Shown: positions 9,927 through 20,549, numbered from the stretch's first letter. The stretch: DNA of 64,000 nt from Xanthomonas sp. NCPPB 1128 (GCF_001043115.1 NZ_LFME01000003.1:124001-188000), one strand, 5' to 3'. Numbers and translations: made by a program. Notes: generated by a model not told the origin, from the sequence alone.

Positions 9927-12635
9927 TTACAGCGTACGCTGCACTTCGATGCGCTCGAAGCACTCGATCTGGTCGCCGGCCTTGACGTCGTTGTAGGCCT
10001 TCACGCCGATACCACACTCGGTGCCGTTGCGCACTTCGTCGACGTTCTCCTTGAAGCGACGCAGCGATTCCAGCTCGCCCTCGAACACCACGGTGTTGTC
10101 GCGCAGCACGCGGATCGGCTTGTTGCGCTTGACCACGCCCTCCACGACCATGCAGCCGGCGACGGCGCCGAACTTGGAGCTGCGGAACACGTCGCGCACC
10201 TGGGCGATACCGATGATCTCTTCGCGGATCTCCACGCCCAGCAGGCCGGACGCCACCTGCTTCACCTGGTCGATCACGTCGTAGATGATCGAGAAGTAAC
10301 GCAGGTCGATGCCGTTGGTCTCGATGATGCGCCGCGCCGAGGCGTCGGCACGCACGTTGAAGCCGATCACCGTGGCCTTGGAGGCCAGCGCCGAATTCGC
10401 ATCGGACTCGGTGATGCCGCCCACGCCGGAGTGGATCACGTTGATGCGGATCTGCTCGTTGGACAGCGCGGTCAGCGACTGCTTCAGCGCTTCCACCGAA
10501 CCCTGCACGTCGGCCTTGATCACCAGGTTCAGCGACAGCTGGCCCTCGCCCTTGCCGAGCTGCGACATGATGTCTTCCATGCGGCTACCCGCCGAGGACA
10601 CCAGGCGCGATTCGCGGCGCTTGGTCTCGCGCTGTTGCGCCACGTCCTTGGCCAGGCGCTCGTCGTCGACGACCACGAAGTCGTCGCCGGCATCCGGCAC
10701 GCCGGACAGGCCGAGCACCTGCACCGGGATCGACGGACCCGCTGAATCGGGCTGCTTGCCGGTCTCGTCGAACAGCGCACGCACGCGGCCGTACTGGATG
10801 CCGCACACCAGGTAGTCGCCCTTCTTCAGCGCGCCCTGCTGCACCAGCACCGTCGCCACCGGGCCGCGGCCCTTGTCCAGCGAGGACTCGATCACCACGC
10901 CGCTGGCGCGGCCTTCGGCCACCGCCCGCAGTTCCAGCACTTCGGCCTGCAGCGAGATCGCGTCCAGCAGCACGTCGATGCCCTGGCCGGTCTTGGCCGA
11001 GAGTTCGACGAACTGGGTGTCGCCGCCGAATTCTTCTGCGACCACATCCTGCGCGAGCAGTTCGTTCTTGACCCGCAGCGGATCGGCACCGGACTTGTCG
11101 ATCTTGTTGACCGCCACGATCAGCGGCACGCCGGCCGCCTTCGCATGCTTGACCGCCTCGACCGTCTGCGGCATCACGCCGTCGTCGGCCGCGACCACCA
11201 GCACCACGATGTCGGTGAGCTTGGCGCCGCGCGCGCGCATCGAGGTGAACGCAGCATGGCCCGGGGTATCCAGGAAGCTGATGACGCCGCGGTCGGTCTC
11301 GACGTGGTACGCGCCGATGTGCTGGGTGATGCCGCCGGCTTCGCCGGAGGCGACCTTGGTGCGGCGGATGTAGTCCAGCAGCGAGGTCTTGCCGTGGTCG
11401 ACGTGGCCCATGATGGTGACCACCGGCGGCCGCGGCAGCTTCTCGCCCTGCGCGTCCTCGGTGTGCGCCAGCAGCGCGTCCTCGGCGTCGGCACTGCCCG
11501 CACGCACCGGCTTGTGGCCGAGCTCTTCGGTCACCAGCGCCGCGGTGTCGTGGTCGATGGACTGGGTGATGGTGGCCATCACGCCCATCTTGAACAGCGC
11601 CTTGACCACGTCGCCGCCCTTCAGCGCGAGCTTCTGCGCCAGGTCGGCCACGGTGATGGTGTCGCCGATCGCCACTTCGCGCACCACCGGCGCGGTGGGA
11701 CGCTCGAAGCCGTGCGCGCCGCCGCCGCTGCGCGACGGTTCGGCCTGGCGACGGCCGCCGCTGTGGCTGCCGCCGCGCGGCTTGCCGCGCACGTTGGAAC
11801 GGCGCGCGCGGTCGGCCGCGGACAGATGCAGCTGGCCGGCGAAACGGCTGGTGCTGTCGTCGTCCTCGACCCCGGCGACCATCACGTGCGAGCCGCGGGT
11901 CTTGTGCTTGTTGTTGGCATTGTTGCGGTCGTCGCTGCGCGGCGCGGCCGGCTTGGCCGGATGCGCGGCACCGGCCGGACGCGGCGCCATCGGCGGACGC
12001 GGCGCGCGCGGCGCGGCGGCGGCGTTGCGGTCGGCGGCAGGCGCGGACGGCGCCGCAGCCGGCGGCGCCGACTCGGCGTCCAGCGCGGCCTGGGCCGCAC
12101 GCTGCTCGGCCTCGGCGCGCTCGCGCGCGTCCTGCTCGGCCTTGCGCTTGCGCTCGATTTCCTCGACGCGCGCACGGTCCTGCTCGGCGAGCTTCTGCTG
12201 CTCGGCCAGGTTGCGCTGCTTGGATTCCTCCAGCTTGCGCAGGATCTCGGCGCGCTCGTCGTCCACCCGTCCGCCCGCGGACGGCGCCGCACGCTCGGCG
12301 GCCAAGTCCTCGGCCGACTTCACGTAGGTGCGCTTCTGCCGGACCTCGACATTGACCGTGGTCTTGCTGCGCCCGGCGCTGACCGTCACTTCCTGCAGCT
12401 TGCGCCGGTTCAGGGTGATCTTCTTCGGCGCCGCCTGGGCCTCTTCCTCGACCGGCTTGTCGGTCTTGCCGTGGGTACGGCGCAGGAAGCCCAGCAGCTT
12501 CATCTTTTCGGTGCTGGTGACGACCTGGTCGGGACCGCTGAACTTCATCCCGGCGTCGGCCAGTTGAACCAGCAGTTTCTCGACCGGCGTGTTCACCAGT
12601 TCGGCCAGCTTGCGGATGGTGGTTTGCTGCGACAT
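9927..12635 (-). CDS. infB: Translation initiation factor IF-2
   Basis: GTPase that brings fMet-tRNA to the 30S subunit and promotes subunit joining. The protein has 902 residues. An N-terminal IF2_N region is followed by a long charged Ala/Glu/Arg linker and a basic Arg-rich stretch; the G domain begins near residue 408 with [12 protein letters not shown], then DTPGHAAF and NKIDKSGA, and is followed by the C1/C2 domains that bind fMet. ATG 12635 has TAGGATCC upstream. It lies 95 bases after nusA in the conserved cluster. Internal starts giving shorter IF-2 isoforms are known in E. coli; I did not find a decisive one here. Confidence 0.98.
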   Translation of the reverse strand: MSQQTTIRKLAELVNTPVEKLLVQLADAGMKFSGPDQVVTSTEKMKLLGFLRRTHGKTDKPVEEEAQAAPKKITLNRRKLQEVTVSAGRSKTTVNVEVRQKRTYVKSAEDLAAERAAPSAGGRVDDERAEILRKLEESKQRNLAEQQKLAEQDRARVEEIERKRKAEQDARERAEAEQRAAQAALDAESAPPAAAPSAPAADRNAAAAPRAPRPPMAPRPAGAAHPAKPAAPRSDDRNNANNKHKTRGSHVMVAGVEDDDSTSRFAGQLHLSAADRARRSNVRGKPRGGSHSGGRRQAEPSRSGGGAHGFERPTAPVVREVAIGDTITVADLAQKLALKGGDVVKALFKMGVMATITQSIDHDTAALVTEELGHKPVRAGSADAEDALLAHTEDAQGEKLPRPPVVTIMGHVDHGKTSLLDYIRRTKVASGEAGGITQHIGAYHVETDRGVISFLDTPGHAAFTSMRARGAKLTDIVVLVVAADDGVMPQTVEAVKHAKAAGVPLIVAVNKIDKSGADPLRVKNELLAQDVVAEEFGGDTQFVELSAKTGQGIDVLLDAISLQAEVLELRAVAEGRASGVVIESSLDKGRGPVATVLVQQGALKKGDYLVCGIQYGRVRALFDETGKQPDSAGPSIPVQVLGLSGVPDAGDDFVVVDDERLAKDVAQQRETKRRESRLVSSAGSRMEDIMSQLGKGEGQLSLNLVIKADVQGSVEALKQSLTALSNEQIRINVIHSGVGGITESDANSALASKATVIGFNVRADASARRIIETNGIDLRYFSIIYDVIDQVKQVASGLLGVEIREEIIGIAQVRDVFRSSKFGAVAGCMVVEGVVKRNKPIRVLRDNTVVFEGELESLRRFKENVDEVRNGTECGIGVKAYNDVKAGDQIECFERIEVQRTL

Positions 12636-12695
12636 TCGGATCCTATGATCTGGTTGGCGCCCCCTCGCCGCGTGCGAAGGTAGCGCGGATTCTAA

Positions 12696-12714
12696 GCCCT
12701 GATCGGGTCAGGGC
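12696..12714 (-). promoter_or_regulatory. Hairpin in the nusA-infB spacer
   Basis: Seven-base stem GCCCTGA / TCAGGGC around a 5-base loop, 16 bases after the nusA stop. On the minus strand it is followed by TTAGAATC, not a real T-run, so it may be an RNA-processing or weak attenuation site rather than a terminator. Confidence 0.35.
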
Positions 12715-12730
12715 GGCATTCATCGCTGAC

Positions 12731-14242
12731 TCATTCGCCGCGCTCCAGGCGGGCGATCTCCTCGGCGCGGGCGGCCAGGATCAGGGCCGCGGCGCGGTCC
12801 TTGTCCAGGTCCTCGATGCCGAACTCGAGGATTTCGTCGGCAGCCAGATCCGACAGGTCCTCACTTGTCCGTACGCCATGGCCGGCCAGCGCGTAGGCGG
12901 TGGCTTCGTCCATGCCCGGCAGCGACAGCAGGTCCGCCGCCGGCACGCCGTCGTCGTCGCTCTCCTCGGCGGCCAGCGCCTCGTTGAGCAGTGCGTCGCG
13001 GGCACGGGCACGCAGTTCCTCGACGATGTCCTCGTCGAAGCCTTCCACCGCCAGCAGCTCGCCGACCGGCACGTAGGCGATTTCCTCGACCGAGTTGAAG
13101 CCCTCGGCGACCAGGATCGCGGCGATCTCCTCGTCCACTTCCAGCTTGTCCATGAACAGCTGGCGGGCCACGGCCTGCTCGGCCTCGGACTTGGCCGCGA
13201 CCTGCTCGGCAGTCATCACGTTGAGCTGCCAGCCGGTCAGGCGGCTGGCCAGGCGCACGTTCTGGCCGCCCTTGCCGATCGCCTGGGCCAGGCGATCTTC
13301 CGCCACCGCCAGGTCCATCGAGTGCTTCTCTTCATCGACGATGATCGACTGCACCTCGGCCGGCGCCATCGCGTTGATGACGAAGTTGGCCGGATTGTCG
13401 TTCCACAGCACGATGTCCACGCGCTCGCCGTTGAGCTCGTTGGACACCGCCTGCACGCGCGAGCCGCGCATGCCGATGCAGGCGCCGATCGGGTCGGTGC
13501 GGGTGTCGTGCGCCAGCACCGCGATCTTGGCGCGGTCGCCCGGATCGCGTGCGCAGGCCTTGATCTCGACCAGGCCCTGGCCCACTTCCGGCACTTCCAG
13601 CTTGAACAGCTCGATCATGAATTCCGGCGCGGCGCGGCTGATGAACAGCTGCGGGCCGCGCGGCTCCGAACGCACTTCGGCCAGGTAGCCGCGCACGCGG
13701 TCGCCGGCGCGCAGCACGTCGCGCGGGATGCCCTTGTCCTTGGGGATGAAGGCCTCGGCGTTGCCGCCCAGGTCCACATAGATGTTGCCGCGCTCGGCGC
13801 GCTTGACCACGCCGGTGACCAGTTCGCCGACGCGATCCTTCCACGCGTCCACCACCTGCTGGCGCTCGGCCTCGCGCACGCGCTGCACGATCACCTGCTT
13901 GGCGGCCTGCGCGGCGATGCGGCCGAAGTCCGGATTCTCGATCTGCTCTTCGATGTAGTCGCCGACGTCCACGCCCTCGGCCTCGTCGACCGCGTCCATC
14001 AGGCGGATCTGCCGATCGGGCGACTCCATCACCACGTCGTCGGCCACCACTTCCCAACGCCGGAAGGTCTCGTAGGTGCCGTCCTTGTGGTCGATGGTGA
14101 CGCGCGTCAGCACGTCCTGGTCGGGGTAGCGCTTCTTCGCCGCCGACGCCAATGCGGCCTCGATCGCGTCGAAGATCACTTCGCGCGGCACGCCCTTTTC
14201 GTTGGCCACCGCGTCGACTACCAGCAACAGTTCCTTGCTCAT
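12731..14242 (-). CDS. nusA: Transcription termination/antitermination factor NusA
   Basis: Binds RNA polymerase and nascent RNA to modulate pausing, termination and rRNA antitermination. The protein has 503 residues: N-terminal polymerase-binding domain (about 1-125), an S1 domain around [17 protein letters not shown], two KH domains including [20 protein letters not shown] and [20 protein letters not shown], and two acidic C-terminal repeats like those of E. coli. The ATG overlaps the rimP stop in an ATGA, indicating translational coupling. infB follows after 95 bases. Confidence 0.98.
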   Translation of the reverse strand: MSKELLLVVDAVANEKGVPREVIFDAIEAALASAAKKRYPDQDVLTRVTIDHKDGTYETFRRWEVVADDVVMESPDRQIRLMDAVDEAEGVDVGDYIEEQIENPDFGRIAAQAAKQVIVQRVREAERQQVVDAWKDRVGELVTGVVKRAERGNIYVDLGGNAEAFIPKDKGIPRDVLRAGDRVRGYLAEVRSEPRGPQLFISRAAPEFMIELFKLEVPEVGQGLVEIKACARDPGDRAKIAVLAHDTRTDPIGACIGMRGSRVQAVSNELNGERVDIVLWNDNPANFVINAMAPAEVQSIIVDEEKHSMDLAVAEDRLAQAIGKGGQNVRLASRLTGWQLNVMTAEQVAAKSEAEQAVARQLFMDKLEVDEEIAAILVAEGFNSVEEIAYVPVGELLAVEGFDEDIVEELRARARDALLNEALAAEESDDDGVPAADLLSLPGMDEATAYALAGHGVRTSEDLSDLAADEILEFGIEDLDKDRAAALILAARAEEIARLERGE

Positions 14243-14844
14243 TCTTTCGCTCCGCGCGCAGCCTCGTCGGCCGCCGGTTCGTTGGATGGTTTCTTATTGG
14301 ATTTTGCGTTCTTGCCGGCCGGCTTCGGACCCTTGCCCGGCTTGGTCGGCGCCAGGCCCAGCGCCGCCCAGTCGGGCATGATCCGCGCCTTGTCGATGTT
14401 GTCGAAGTCCACCGCCAGTTCGGCACCGTCGACCTCGAAGGTGATACGGCCGGCAGCGGCGTCGGCCTGCACGATACGCCCTTGCAGGCGCCGACGGCCC
14501 TGCTGTGGCAACTTCAACACCACCTTGGCCGATTCGCCCAGGTGGCGGGAGAACTGTTCGGCACTGAACAGCGGCCGGTCAACGCCCGGCGAGGACACTT
14601 CCAGCGTGTAGTTGCCGCTGATCGGGTCTTCCACGTCCAGTTGCGCCGAGACCTCGCGGCTGACCCGCTCGCAATCGTCGATATTGACGATGCGCTCGGG
14701 CTGCTCGGCCAGCGGCACGTCGATGTACAGGCGCAGCGTGGCGCCGCCTGGGGCCGGCAGATATTCCGCGCCCAGCAGTTCCAGGCCCAACGCATCCACG
14801 GTCGGGCCCAGCAACGTCGCGATTTCGTTTGCCTTGTCGCTCAC
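14239..14844 (-). CDS. rimP: Ribosome maturation factor RimP
   Basis: 30S assembly factor of 201 residues. The conserved core runs from [19 protein letters not shown] to the RimP motif [13 protein letters not shown], then a C-terminal SH3-like domain. I place the start at GTG 14842-14844 ([12 protein letters not shown]) because AGGCAGG lies just upstream and the alignment core begins there; a longer in-frame reading has no support. After residue about 170 comes a Lys/Pro/Ala-rich tail ([19 protein letters not shown]) that is longer than in E. coli and likely disordered. The gene overlaps nusA by 4 bases. It is the first protein gene behind the initiator tRNA. Confidence 0.96.
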   Translation of the reverse strand: MSDKANEIATLLGPTVDALGLELLGAEYLPAPGGATLRLYIDVPLAEQPERIVNIDDCERVSREVSAQLDVEDPISGNYTLEVSSPGVDRPLFSAEQFSRHLGESAKVVLKLPQQGRRRLQGRIVQADAAAGRITFEVDGAELAVDFDNIDKARIMPDWAALGLAPTKPGKGPKPAGKNAKSNKKPSNEPAADEAARGAKE

Positions 14845-15050
14845 AGCCTGCCTTGCATCTGAAGGGTTGAAGTATCGGTTGCGTGCATTTCCCGGACCCC
14901 GGAAACGACAAAGGGCCCTCTGGGCCCCTTGTCCGGTAAAACTCCGGTCACGCTGGATTCCGGTTGCGACGACGGGAACATGCGTCATCGCGAAGCCCAA
15001 ACTTTCCTGCCGCAGACAACCGATGCACTGGTTGCCGCTGCAGACAAAGA

Positions 15051-15127
15051 TGGTAGCGGGGGCAGGATTTGAACCTGCGACCTTCGGGTTATGAGCCCGA
15101 CGAGCTGCCAGACTGCTCCACCCCGCA
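15051..15127 (-). tRNA. metY: Initiator tRNA-fMet (CAT)
   Basis: Seventy-seven bases with encoded CCA. The anticodon loop reads CTCATAA between three stacked G-C pairs GGG/CCC, the hallmark of initiator tRNA. Base 1 is T and base 72 is T, so the acceptor stem lacks its first pair, another initiator feature. T-arm GGTTCAAATC is intact. It precedes rimP-nusA-infB as metY does in E. coli. Confidence 0.96.
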
Positions 15128-15138
15128 GCAGAAGCGGA

Positions 15139-15167
15139 ATTATGAAGAATCAGTGCGTCGATTGCAA
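15139..15167 (-). promoter_or_regulatory. Sigma70-type promoter of the tRNA-fMet / nusA-infB operon
   Basis: On the minus strand TTGCAA (15162-15167), a 17-base spacer and CATAAT (15139-15144). The -10 box lies 11 bases before the mature tRNA 5' end. Hexamers and spacing match the sigma70 consensus well (TTGACA and TATAAT), so I infer this is the main promoter of the cluster. Confidence 0.72.
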
Positions 15168-15268
15168 GCCCTGATTTTCATCTCGATGCGGTAGCGACGC
15201 TGCCGTTCGAAGGACGCCATGATAACCGCACACGATGGAAAGCGAAACAACAATCGCATCGCCGAATG

Positions 15269-15304
15269 CAAAAACGCCAACGCCGCCTTGCGGCGGCGTT
15301 GGCG
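15269..15304 (-). terminator. Terminator of the nuo operon
   Basis: Perfect 13-bp stem CGCCAACGCCGCC / GGCGGCGTTGGCG with loop TTGC at 15275-15304, followed on the minus strand by TTTTTGC. It lies 31 bases beyond the nuoN stop and separates the nuo operon from the tRNA-fMet promoter. Confidence 0.9.
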
Positions 15305-15335
15305 GAAACAGCGGGAAAACCGCGCTTTCGCGCGA

Positions 15336-16814
15336 TCAGGCCAGGTGCGCGAAGGCGCGCTGGCACCACGCCATCAGCGGGCTCCAGGCCAGGCCGAAGG
15401 CCAGCAGGCCCAGCGCGTTGACGCCCAGCGCCACGCCCAGCACGCGGTCGTCGTTGGCCGGCAGCGGCGTGCCGACCGGTTCGTCGAAATACATCACCTT
15501 GATCACGCGCAGGTAGTAGAACGCGCCGATCACCGCGCACAGCACCGACAGCACCGCCAGGCCGGTCCACCACAGGTTCTGATCGGGCACCGCGACCACC
15601 GCGCCCAGCACCGCCAACTTGGCCCAGAAGCCCAGGAACGGCGGCACGCCGGCCAGCGAGGCCATGATGCACAGGACCAGCAGCGCCATCCACGGGTTGC
15701 GCGCGTTCAGGCCCTTGAAGTCGTCGATGTTCTCGGCCTCGAAGCCCTTGCGCGACAGCGCGATGATCGCGCCGAACGAAGCCGTCGACATCACCGCGTA
15801 GCAGATCGCGTAGAACAGTGCCGCCGCGTAGCCGCGCTCGCCGCCACCGGCCACGCCCAGCAGCAGGAAGCCGATGTGCGAGACCGTGGAGTACGCCAGC
15901 ATGCGCTTGAGGTTGCTCTGCGCCACCGCCATCAGGTTGCCGACCACCAGCGACAGCGCCGCCAGGCCGCCGATCACCCAGTGCCACTGCGCCGCCAGCG
16001 GGCCCACGCCCACTTCCAGCAGGCGATAGGCCATGCCGAACGCGGCCAGCTTGGACGCCGAGCTGATGAACAGCGCGATCGGCGCCGGGGCGCCCTGGTA
16101 GACGTCCGGCAGCCACATGTGGAACGGCGCGGCGCCGAGCTTGAAGGCGACGCCGGCGATCATGAACACGGTGCCGGTGAGCAGCAGCATGTGCTCGCGG
16201 CCGTTGCCGATCGCCTCGTGGATGCCGCTCAGGCTCAGCGTGCCGGTGGCGCCGTAGATCAGCGACATGCCGTACAGCAGCAGGCCCGAGGCCAGCGAAC
16301 CGAGCACGATGTACTTCATCGCCGCTTCGGTGGCCATGCCGTTGTCGCGGTTGGAGGCGACCAGCGCGTAGGAGCACAGCGCCAGCAGTTCAAGGCCCAG
16401 GTAGACCATCAGCAGGCTGCCGGCCGAGACCAGGATCATCATGCCGACCGTGGCGAACAGCACCAGCACCGGGATCTCGCCCTGGTACAGCTTGCGCTCG
16501 CGCAGGTAGCTCCAGCCGTAGATCAGGGTCAGCGCGCTGAGGCCGACGATCACCGTCTTCATCACGTCGGCGGCGGCGTCGCGCACGAACATGCCGTTGA
16601 ACACCTCGCCCTGCCCGCCCACGCCGGCCAGCAGCATCGCGAACACCGCGACCAGGATCGCCACCGAGACGATGTGGGTCCAGGCCTTGTTGCGCTCGCT
16701 GATGAACAGATCGAGCATCAGCAGGAAGAAGGCACCGGCGGTCAGCACCAGCTCGGGCAGCAGGGGCGGCAGGTCGACGGTGGTCAGAGGCAGCAGCGCA
16801 GGGGTGGTCATCAT
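15336..16814 (-). CDS. nuoN: NADH-quinone oxidoreductase subunit N
   Basis: Antiporter-like membrane subunit of complex I that takes part in proton pumping. It has 492 residues and about 14 hydrophobic segments. Conserved pumping-channel stretches are visible, such as GLELLALCSYALVA with the key Glu and AAPFHMWLPDVYQGAP. The first codons read TTG-ATG-ATG; I take ATG 16814, and the second ATG would remove one residue. Last gene of the operon, 33 bases after nuoM, with the terminator hairpin 31 bases beyond its stop. Confidence 0.97.
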   Translation of the reverse strand: MMTTPALLPLTTVDLPPLLPELVLTAGAFFLLMLDLFISERNKAWTHIVSVAILVAVFAMLLAGVGGQGEVFNGMFVRDAAADVMKTVIVGLSALTLIYGWSYLRERKLYQGEIPVLVLFATVGMMILVSAGSLLMVYLGLELLALCSYALVASNRDNGMATEAAMKYIVLGSLASGLLLYGMSLIYGATGTLSLSGIHEAIGNGREHMLLLTGTVFMIAGVAFKLGAAPFHMWLPDVYQGAPAPIALFISSASKLAAFGMAYRLLEVGVGPLAAQWHWVIGGLAALSLVVGNLMAVAQSNLKRMLAYSTVSHIGFLLLGVAGGGERGYAAALFYAICYAVMSTASFGAIIALSRKGFEAENIDDFKGLNARNPWMALLVLCIMASLAGVPPFLGFWAKLAVLGAVVAVPDQNLWWTGLAVLSVLCAVIGAFYYLRVIKVMYFDEPVGTPLPANDDRVLGVALGVNALGLLAFGLAWSPLMAWCQRAFAHLA

Positions 16815-16847
16815 CAAATCTCTGGAATCAATACGCTCGACGGCCGC

Positions 16848-18350
16848 TTACAGCTTGCTGGTGGCGATCTGCGCCGCCAGCTTCGCGATCGAGGGCTCCA
16901 TCAGGTCGGTCAACGGCTTCGGATACAGGCCCAGGGCCAGCACGCCGGCGGCGAACACGCCCAGCACCAGCGCCTCGCGGCCGTTGATGTCCTTCAGCTC
17001 GGCCACGTGCGCATTGGCGACCTCGCCGAAGAACACGCGCTTGTAGAGCCACAGGGTGTAGGCAGCGGTGATCACCAGGGTGGTCGCCGCGCCGAAGGCC
17101 AGCAGCGGATGCGCCTGGAAGCTGGCCATGATGACCATGAACTCGCCGACGAAGCCGCTGGTACCCGGCAGACCCGCGTTGGCCATGAAGAACAGCATCG
17201 CGAAGGTCGCGAACCACGGCATCACGTTGACCACGCCGCCGTAGTCGGCGATGCGGCGGGTGTGCATGCGGTCGTACAGCACGCCGACGCAGGAGAACAT
17301 CGCGCCGGACACGAAGCCGTGCGAGATCATCTGCACCATCGCGCCCTGCAGGCCCAGCCGGGCCGCATCGGTGCTGCCGAAGCCGACCAGGGCGAAGGCG
17401 ACGAAGGTGCCGAGGGTGACGAAGCCCATGTGCGCGATCGACGAGTACGCGATCAGCTTCTTCATGTCGTCCAGGACCAGCGCGACCAGGCCGACGTAGA
17501 TCACCGCGATCAGCGACAGCGCGATCACCAGCCACGCCCACTCGTTGCTGGCGTCGGGCAGGATCGGCAGGTTGAAGCGCAGGAAGCCGTAACCGCCGAT
17601 CTTCAGCGCGATCGCCGCCAGGATCACCGAACCGGCGGTCGGCGCTTCCACGTGCGCGTCCGGCAGCCAGGTGTGCACCGGGAACATCGGTACCTTGACC
17701 GCGAAGGCGATCAGGAAAGCGAAGAACAGCCAGGTCTGTTCCTTGGAGGTCAGCGACAGCTGGTAGAGGTCGGCGAGCTGGAAGCTGCCGCCCTTCAGGT
17801 ACAGGTAGATCAACCCGACCAGCATCAGCACCGAGCCGAGGAAGGTGTACAGGAAGAACTTGACCGCGGCGTAGATGCGGCGCGGGCCGCCCCAGATGCC
17901 GATGATCAGGAACATCGGGATCAGCATCGCCTCGAAGAACACGTAGAACAGCATCGCGTCGGTGGCCGAGAAGATGCCGACGGTGACGCCTTCCAGGATC
18001 AGGAACGCGGCCACGTACTGGTTGACGCGCTTGTCGATCGAGGTCCACGCGCCGATCAGCGCCAGCACCGTGACCAGTGTGGTCAGCACGATCAGCGCCA
18101 CCGCGATGCCGTCGGCGCCGAGGTTGTAGCCGATGTCGTATGCCGGGATCCAGGCATGGGTCTCGACGAACTGCAGCGCGTCGCTGGCGTAGTCGAACCC
18201 GGTGAGCAGCGGCAGGCTGAGCGCAAAGGTCAGCAACGCCACCAGCAGCGACGCCCAGCGCGCCGCACGCGCATCACGCAGGGCGAGCACCAGGGCGCCG
18301 CCGATGATCGGCAGCCAGATCAGGATGGAGAGTAGAGGCCAGTTCGACAC
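16848..18350 (-). CDS. nuoM: NADH-quinone oxidoreductase subunit M
   Basis: Second antiporter-like membrane subunit of complex I, 500 residues. Typical NuoM features are VFFEAMLIPMFLIIGIWGG (the functionally important Glu in TM5), FPVHTWLPDAHVEAPTAGS and LIAYSSIAHMGFV. The start codon is GTG at 18350, preceded by GGAATAAG. Spacing to nuoL is 20 bases and to nuoN 33. No insertions or deletions relative to the family were noticed. Confidence 0.97.
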   Translation of the reverse strand: MSNWPLLSILIWLPIIGGALVLALRDARAARWASLLVALLTFALSLPLLTGFDYASDALQFVETHAWIPAYDIGYNLGADGIAVALIVLTTLVTVLALIGAWTSIDKRVNQYVAAFLILEGVTVGIFSATDAMLFYVFFEAMLIPMFLIIGIWGGPRRIYAAVKFFLYTFLGSVLMLVGLIYLYLKGGSFQLADLYQLSLTSKEQTWLFFAFLIAFAVKVPMFPVHTWLPDAHVEAPTAGSVILAAIALKIGGYGFLRFNLPILPDASNEWAWLVIALSLIAVIYVGLVALVLDDMKKLIAYSSIAHMGFVTLGTFVAFALVGFGSTDAARLGLQGAMVQMISHGFVSGAMFSCVGVLYDRMHTRRIADYGGVVNVMPWFATFAMLFFMANAGLPGTSGFVGEFMVIMASFQAHPLLAFGAATTLVITAAYTLWLYKRVFFGEVANAHVAELKDINGREALVLGVFAAGVLALGLYPKPLTDLMEPSIAKLAAQIATSKL

Positions 18351-18370
18351 GTGTTCTTATTCCGTACAGG

Positions 18371-20542
18371 TCAACGCCAGAAATGCATCAGCACGCCCAG
18401 CAGGGCAATGAGACCGACGATCATCGCGAAGGCGTAGTGATAGAGGAAACCGGATTGCGTGCGACGCAGCAGGTTGGCCGCCAGGTCGATCACGCGCGCG
18501 GTGCCGTTGACCATGACGCCGTCCACGACATGCGTATCCACCGCGCGCGACACCTTGCCCAGGCGCACGCCGCCGCCGGCGAAACCGCCGATCCAGAGCT
18601 TGTCGAAACCGTACTTGTTCTCGAGGATCCACACCGGCACCGAGAAGGTCTTGCGCGCCTTCGCTGCCAGCTCCGGCTTCCACAGGTACAGGATCCAGGC
18701 CAGGGCGAAACCGGCCAGGGTCAGGAAGAACGGCGGCTGGGTCAGGCCGTGCAGGGCGAACGCGACCGGGCCGTGGAACTCTTCGGCCAGCGCGCCGACG
18801 GTGTCGCGCGCCGGATCGTAGAAATCGACGATGCCGGTGAAGAAGCTGACCGCCTGGCCCTTGATCGCCGCCGCGGCATGGTGCCCCGCCCAGTCGGTGC
18901 CGAACAGCATCGGCCCGATGGTGAAGAAACCGATCGCGATCGACGGAATCGCCAGCAGGATCAGCGGCACCGTCACCACCCACGGCGACTCGTGCGGTTC
19001 GTGCGCGCCATGATGGCCGTGGTGGTCGTCATGCGCATGCGCGTCGTGCGCATCGTGTGCGTGGGACTGCGCCTCGGCGTCGGTATGCGCGCTGTCGTGG
19101 TGGGCGTGCACGTCGTGCGCATGCGCATCGCGGAAGCGCTCCTGGCCGTGGAAGGTCAGGAACAGCAGGCGGAAGCTGTAGAAGCTGGTGATCAGCACGC
19201 CGCCGAGCACGGCCCAGTAGCCGTAGGTCGCGATCCAGCTATGCGAGGTGTGCGCATGGTGCGCGGCCGCCTCAATGATGGTGTCCTTGGAGTAGAAGCC
19301 GGCGAAGAACGGGGTGCCGACCAGCGCCAGGGTGCCGATCACGCTGGTCCAGTAGGTGATCGGCATGTACTTGCGCAGGCCGCCCATCTTGCGCATGTCC
19401 TGCTCGTGGTGCATGCCGATGATCACCGAGCCGGCCGCCAGGAACAGCAGCGCCTTGAAGAAGGCATGGGTCATCAGGTGGAACACCGCCGCCGAGTACG
19501 CCGACACGCCCAGCGCCACGGTCATGTAGCCCAGCTGCGACAGCGTCGAGTAGGCGACCACGCGCTTGATGTCGTTCTGCACGATGCCGATCAGGCCGGT
19601 GAAGAACGCGGTGGTGGCGCCGACGACCAGCACGAAGTTCAGCGCGGTCTGCGACAGTTCGAACAGCGGCGACATGCGCGCCACCATGAAGATGCCGGCG
19701 GTGACCATGGTCGCGGCGTGGATCAGCGCCGAGATCGGGGTCGGGCCTTCCATCGAGTCCGGCAGCCACACGTGCAGCGGCACCTGCGCCGACTTGCCCA
19801 TGGCGCCGATGAACAGGCACACGCAGATGATGGTGGAGACGTTCCAGGCATGGCCCTGGAACAGCTGCACCTGGGCCAGGCCGCCAGCGGCCTCGTTGCC
19901 CAGCACCGCGGTGGCGTTGGCGAACACGCTGGCGTAGTCCAGCGTGCCGAACCACAGCAGCACGCCAGCGATGCCGAGGATGAAGCCGAAGTCGCCGACG
20001 CGGTTGACCAGGAACGCCTTCATGTTGGCGAACACCGCGGTCGGGCGCTTGAACCAGAAGCCGATCAGCAGGTACGACACCAGGCCCACCGCTTCCCAGC
20101 CGAAGAACAGCTGCAGGAAGTTGTTGCTCATCACCAGGCTCAGCATCGAGAAGGTGAACAGCGAGATGTAGCTGAAGAAGCGCTGGTAGCCCGGATCGTC
20201 GGCCATGTAGCCGATGGTGTAGATGTGCACCAGCAGCGACACGAAGGTCACCACCACCATCATCATCGCGGTCAGGCGGTCGACCATGAAGCCGACGTGG
20301 GCCGAATAGTGGCCGACCTCGAAGAAGGTGTAGAGGTTCTGGTTGAACGGCGAGGCGCCCTGCCCGACCAACTGGTACAGGGTCCAGCACGACAGCGCGC
20401 AGCTGACCGCGACGCCGAGGATGGTGGCGAACTGCGCGCCCTTGCGGCCGACCTGACGGCCGAACAGGCCGGCGAAGATGCTGCCGACCAGCGGGGCCAG
20501 CACCACCGCGATCAGCAGACTCTTGGAGAGCGTAATTTCCAT
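18371..20542 (-). CDS. nuoL: NADH-quinone oxidoreductase subunit L, with histidine-rich insertion
   Basis: Distal antiporter-like subunit of complex I with the long lateral helix. It has 723 residues, some 100 more than E. coli NuoL. Core motifs are FFGWEAVGLVSYLLIGFWF, KSAQVPLHVWLPDSMEGPTP and RVVAYSTLSQLGYM. The extra length is partly a very His/Asp/Ala-rich loop at residues about 474-520, containing 17 His, such as HDVHAHHDSAH and HDDHHGHHGAHEPHE. It lies between transmembrane segments, after FRLLFLTFHGQERFRD. The His pattern suggests metal binding, but that is inference. The frame is intact and codon use is like the neighbours. Seven bases separate it from nuoK. Confidence 0.97.
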   Translation of the reverse strand: MEITLSKSLLIAVVLAPLVGSIFAGLFGRQVGRKGAQFATILGVAVSCALSCWTLYQLVGQGASPFNQNLYTFFEVGHYSAHVGFMVDRLTAMMMVVVTFVSLLVHIYTIGYMADDPGYQRFFSYISLFTFSMLSLVMSNNFLQLFFGWEAVGLVSYLLIGFWFKRPTAVFANMKAFLVNRVGDFGFILGIAGVLLWFGTLDYASVFANATAVLGNEAAGGLAQVQLFQGHAWNVSTIICVCLFIGAMGKSAQVPLHVWLPDSMEGPTPISALIHAATMVTAGIFMVARMSPLFELSQTALNFVLVVGATTAFFTGLIGIVQNDIKRVVAYSTLSQLGYMTVALGVSAYSAAVFHLMTHAFFKALLFLAAGSVIIGMHHEQDMRKMGGLRKYMPITYWTSVIGTLALVGTPFFAGFYSKDTIIEAAAHHAHTSHSWIATYGYWAVLGGVLITSFYSFRLLFLTFHGQERFRDAHAHDVHAHHDSAHTDAEAQSHAHDAHDAHAHDDHHGHHGAHEPHESPWVVTVPLILLAIPSIAIGFFTIGPMLFGTDWAGHHAAAAIKGQAVSFFTGIVDFYDPARDTVGALAEEFHGPVAFALHGLTQPPFFLTLAGFALAWILYLWKPELAAKARKTFSVPVWILENKYGFDKLWIGGFAGGGVRLGKVSRAVDTHVVDGVMVNGTARVIDLAANLLRRTQSGFLYHYAFAMIVGLIALLGVLMHFWR

Positions 20543-20549
20543 CTGCAGG

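Noticed and set aside
15219-18335. Plus-strand frame of more than 1,000 codons opposite nuoN and nuoM
   Set aside because: Gln/His/Arg/Asp-rich shadow without any recognisable domain; both nuo genes are complete on the other strand.
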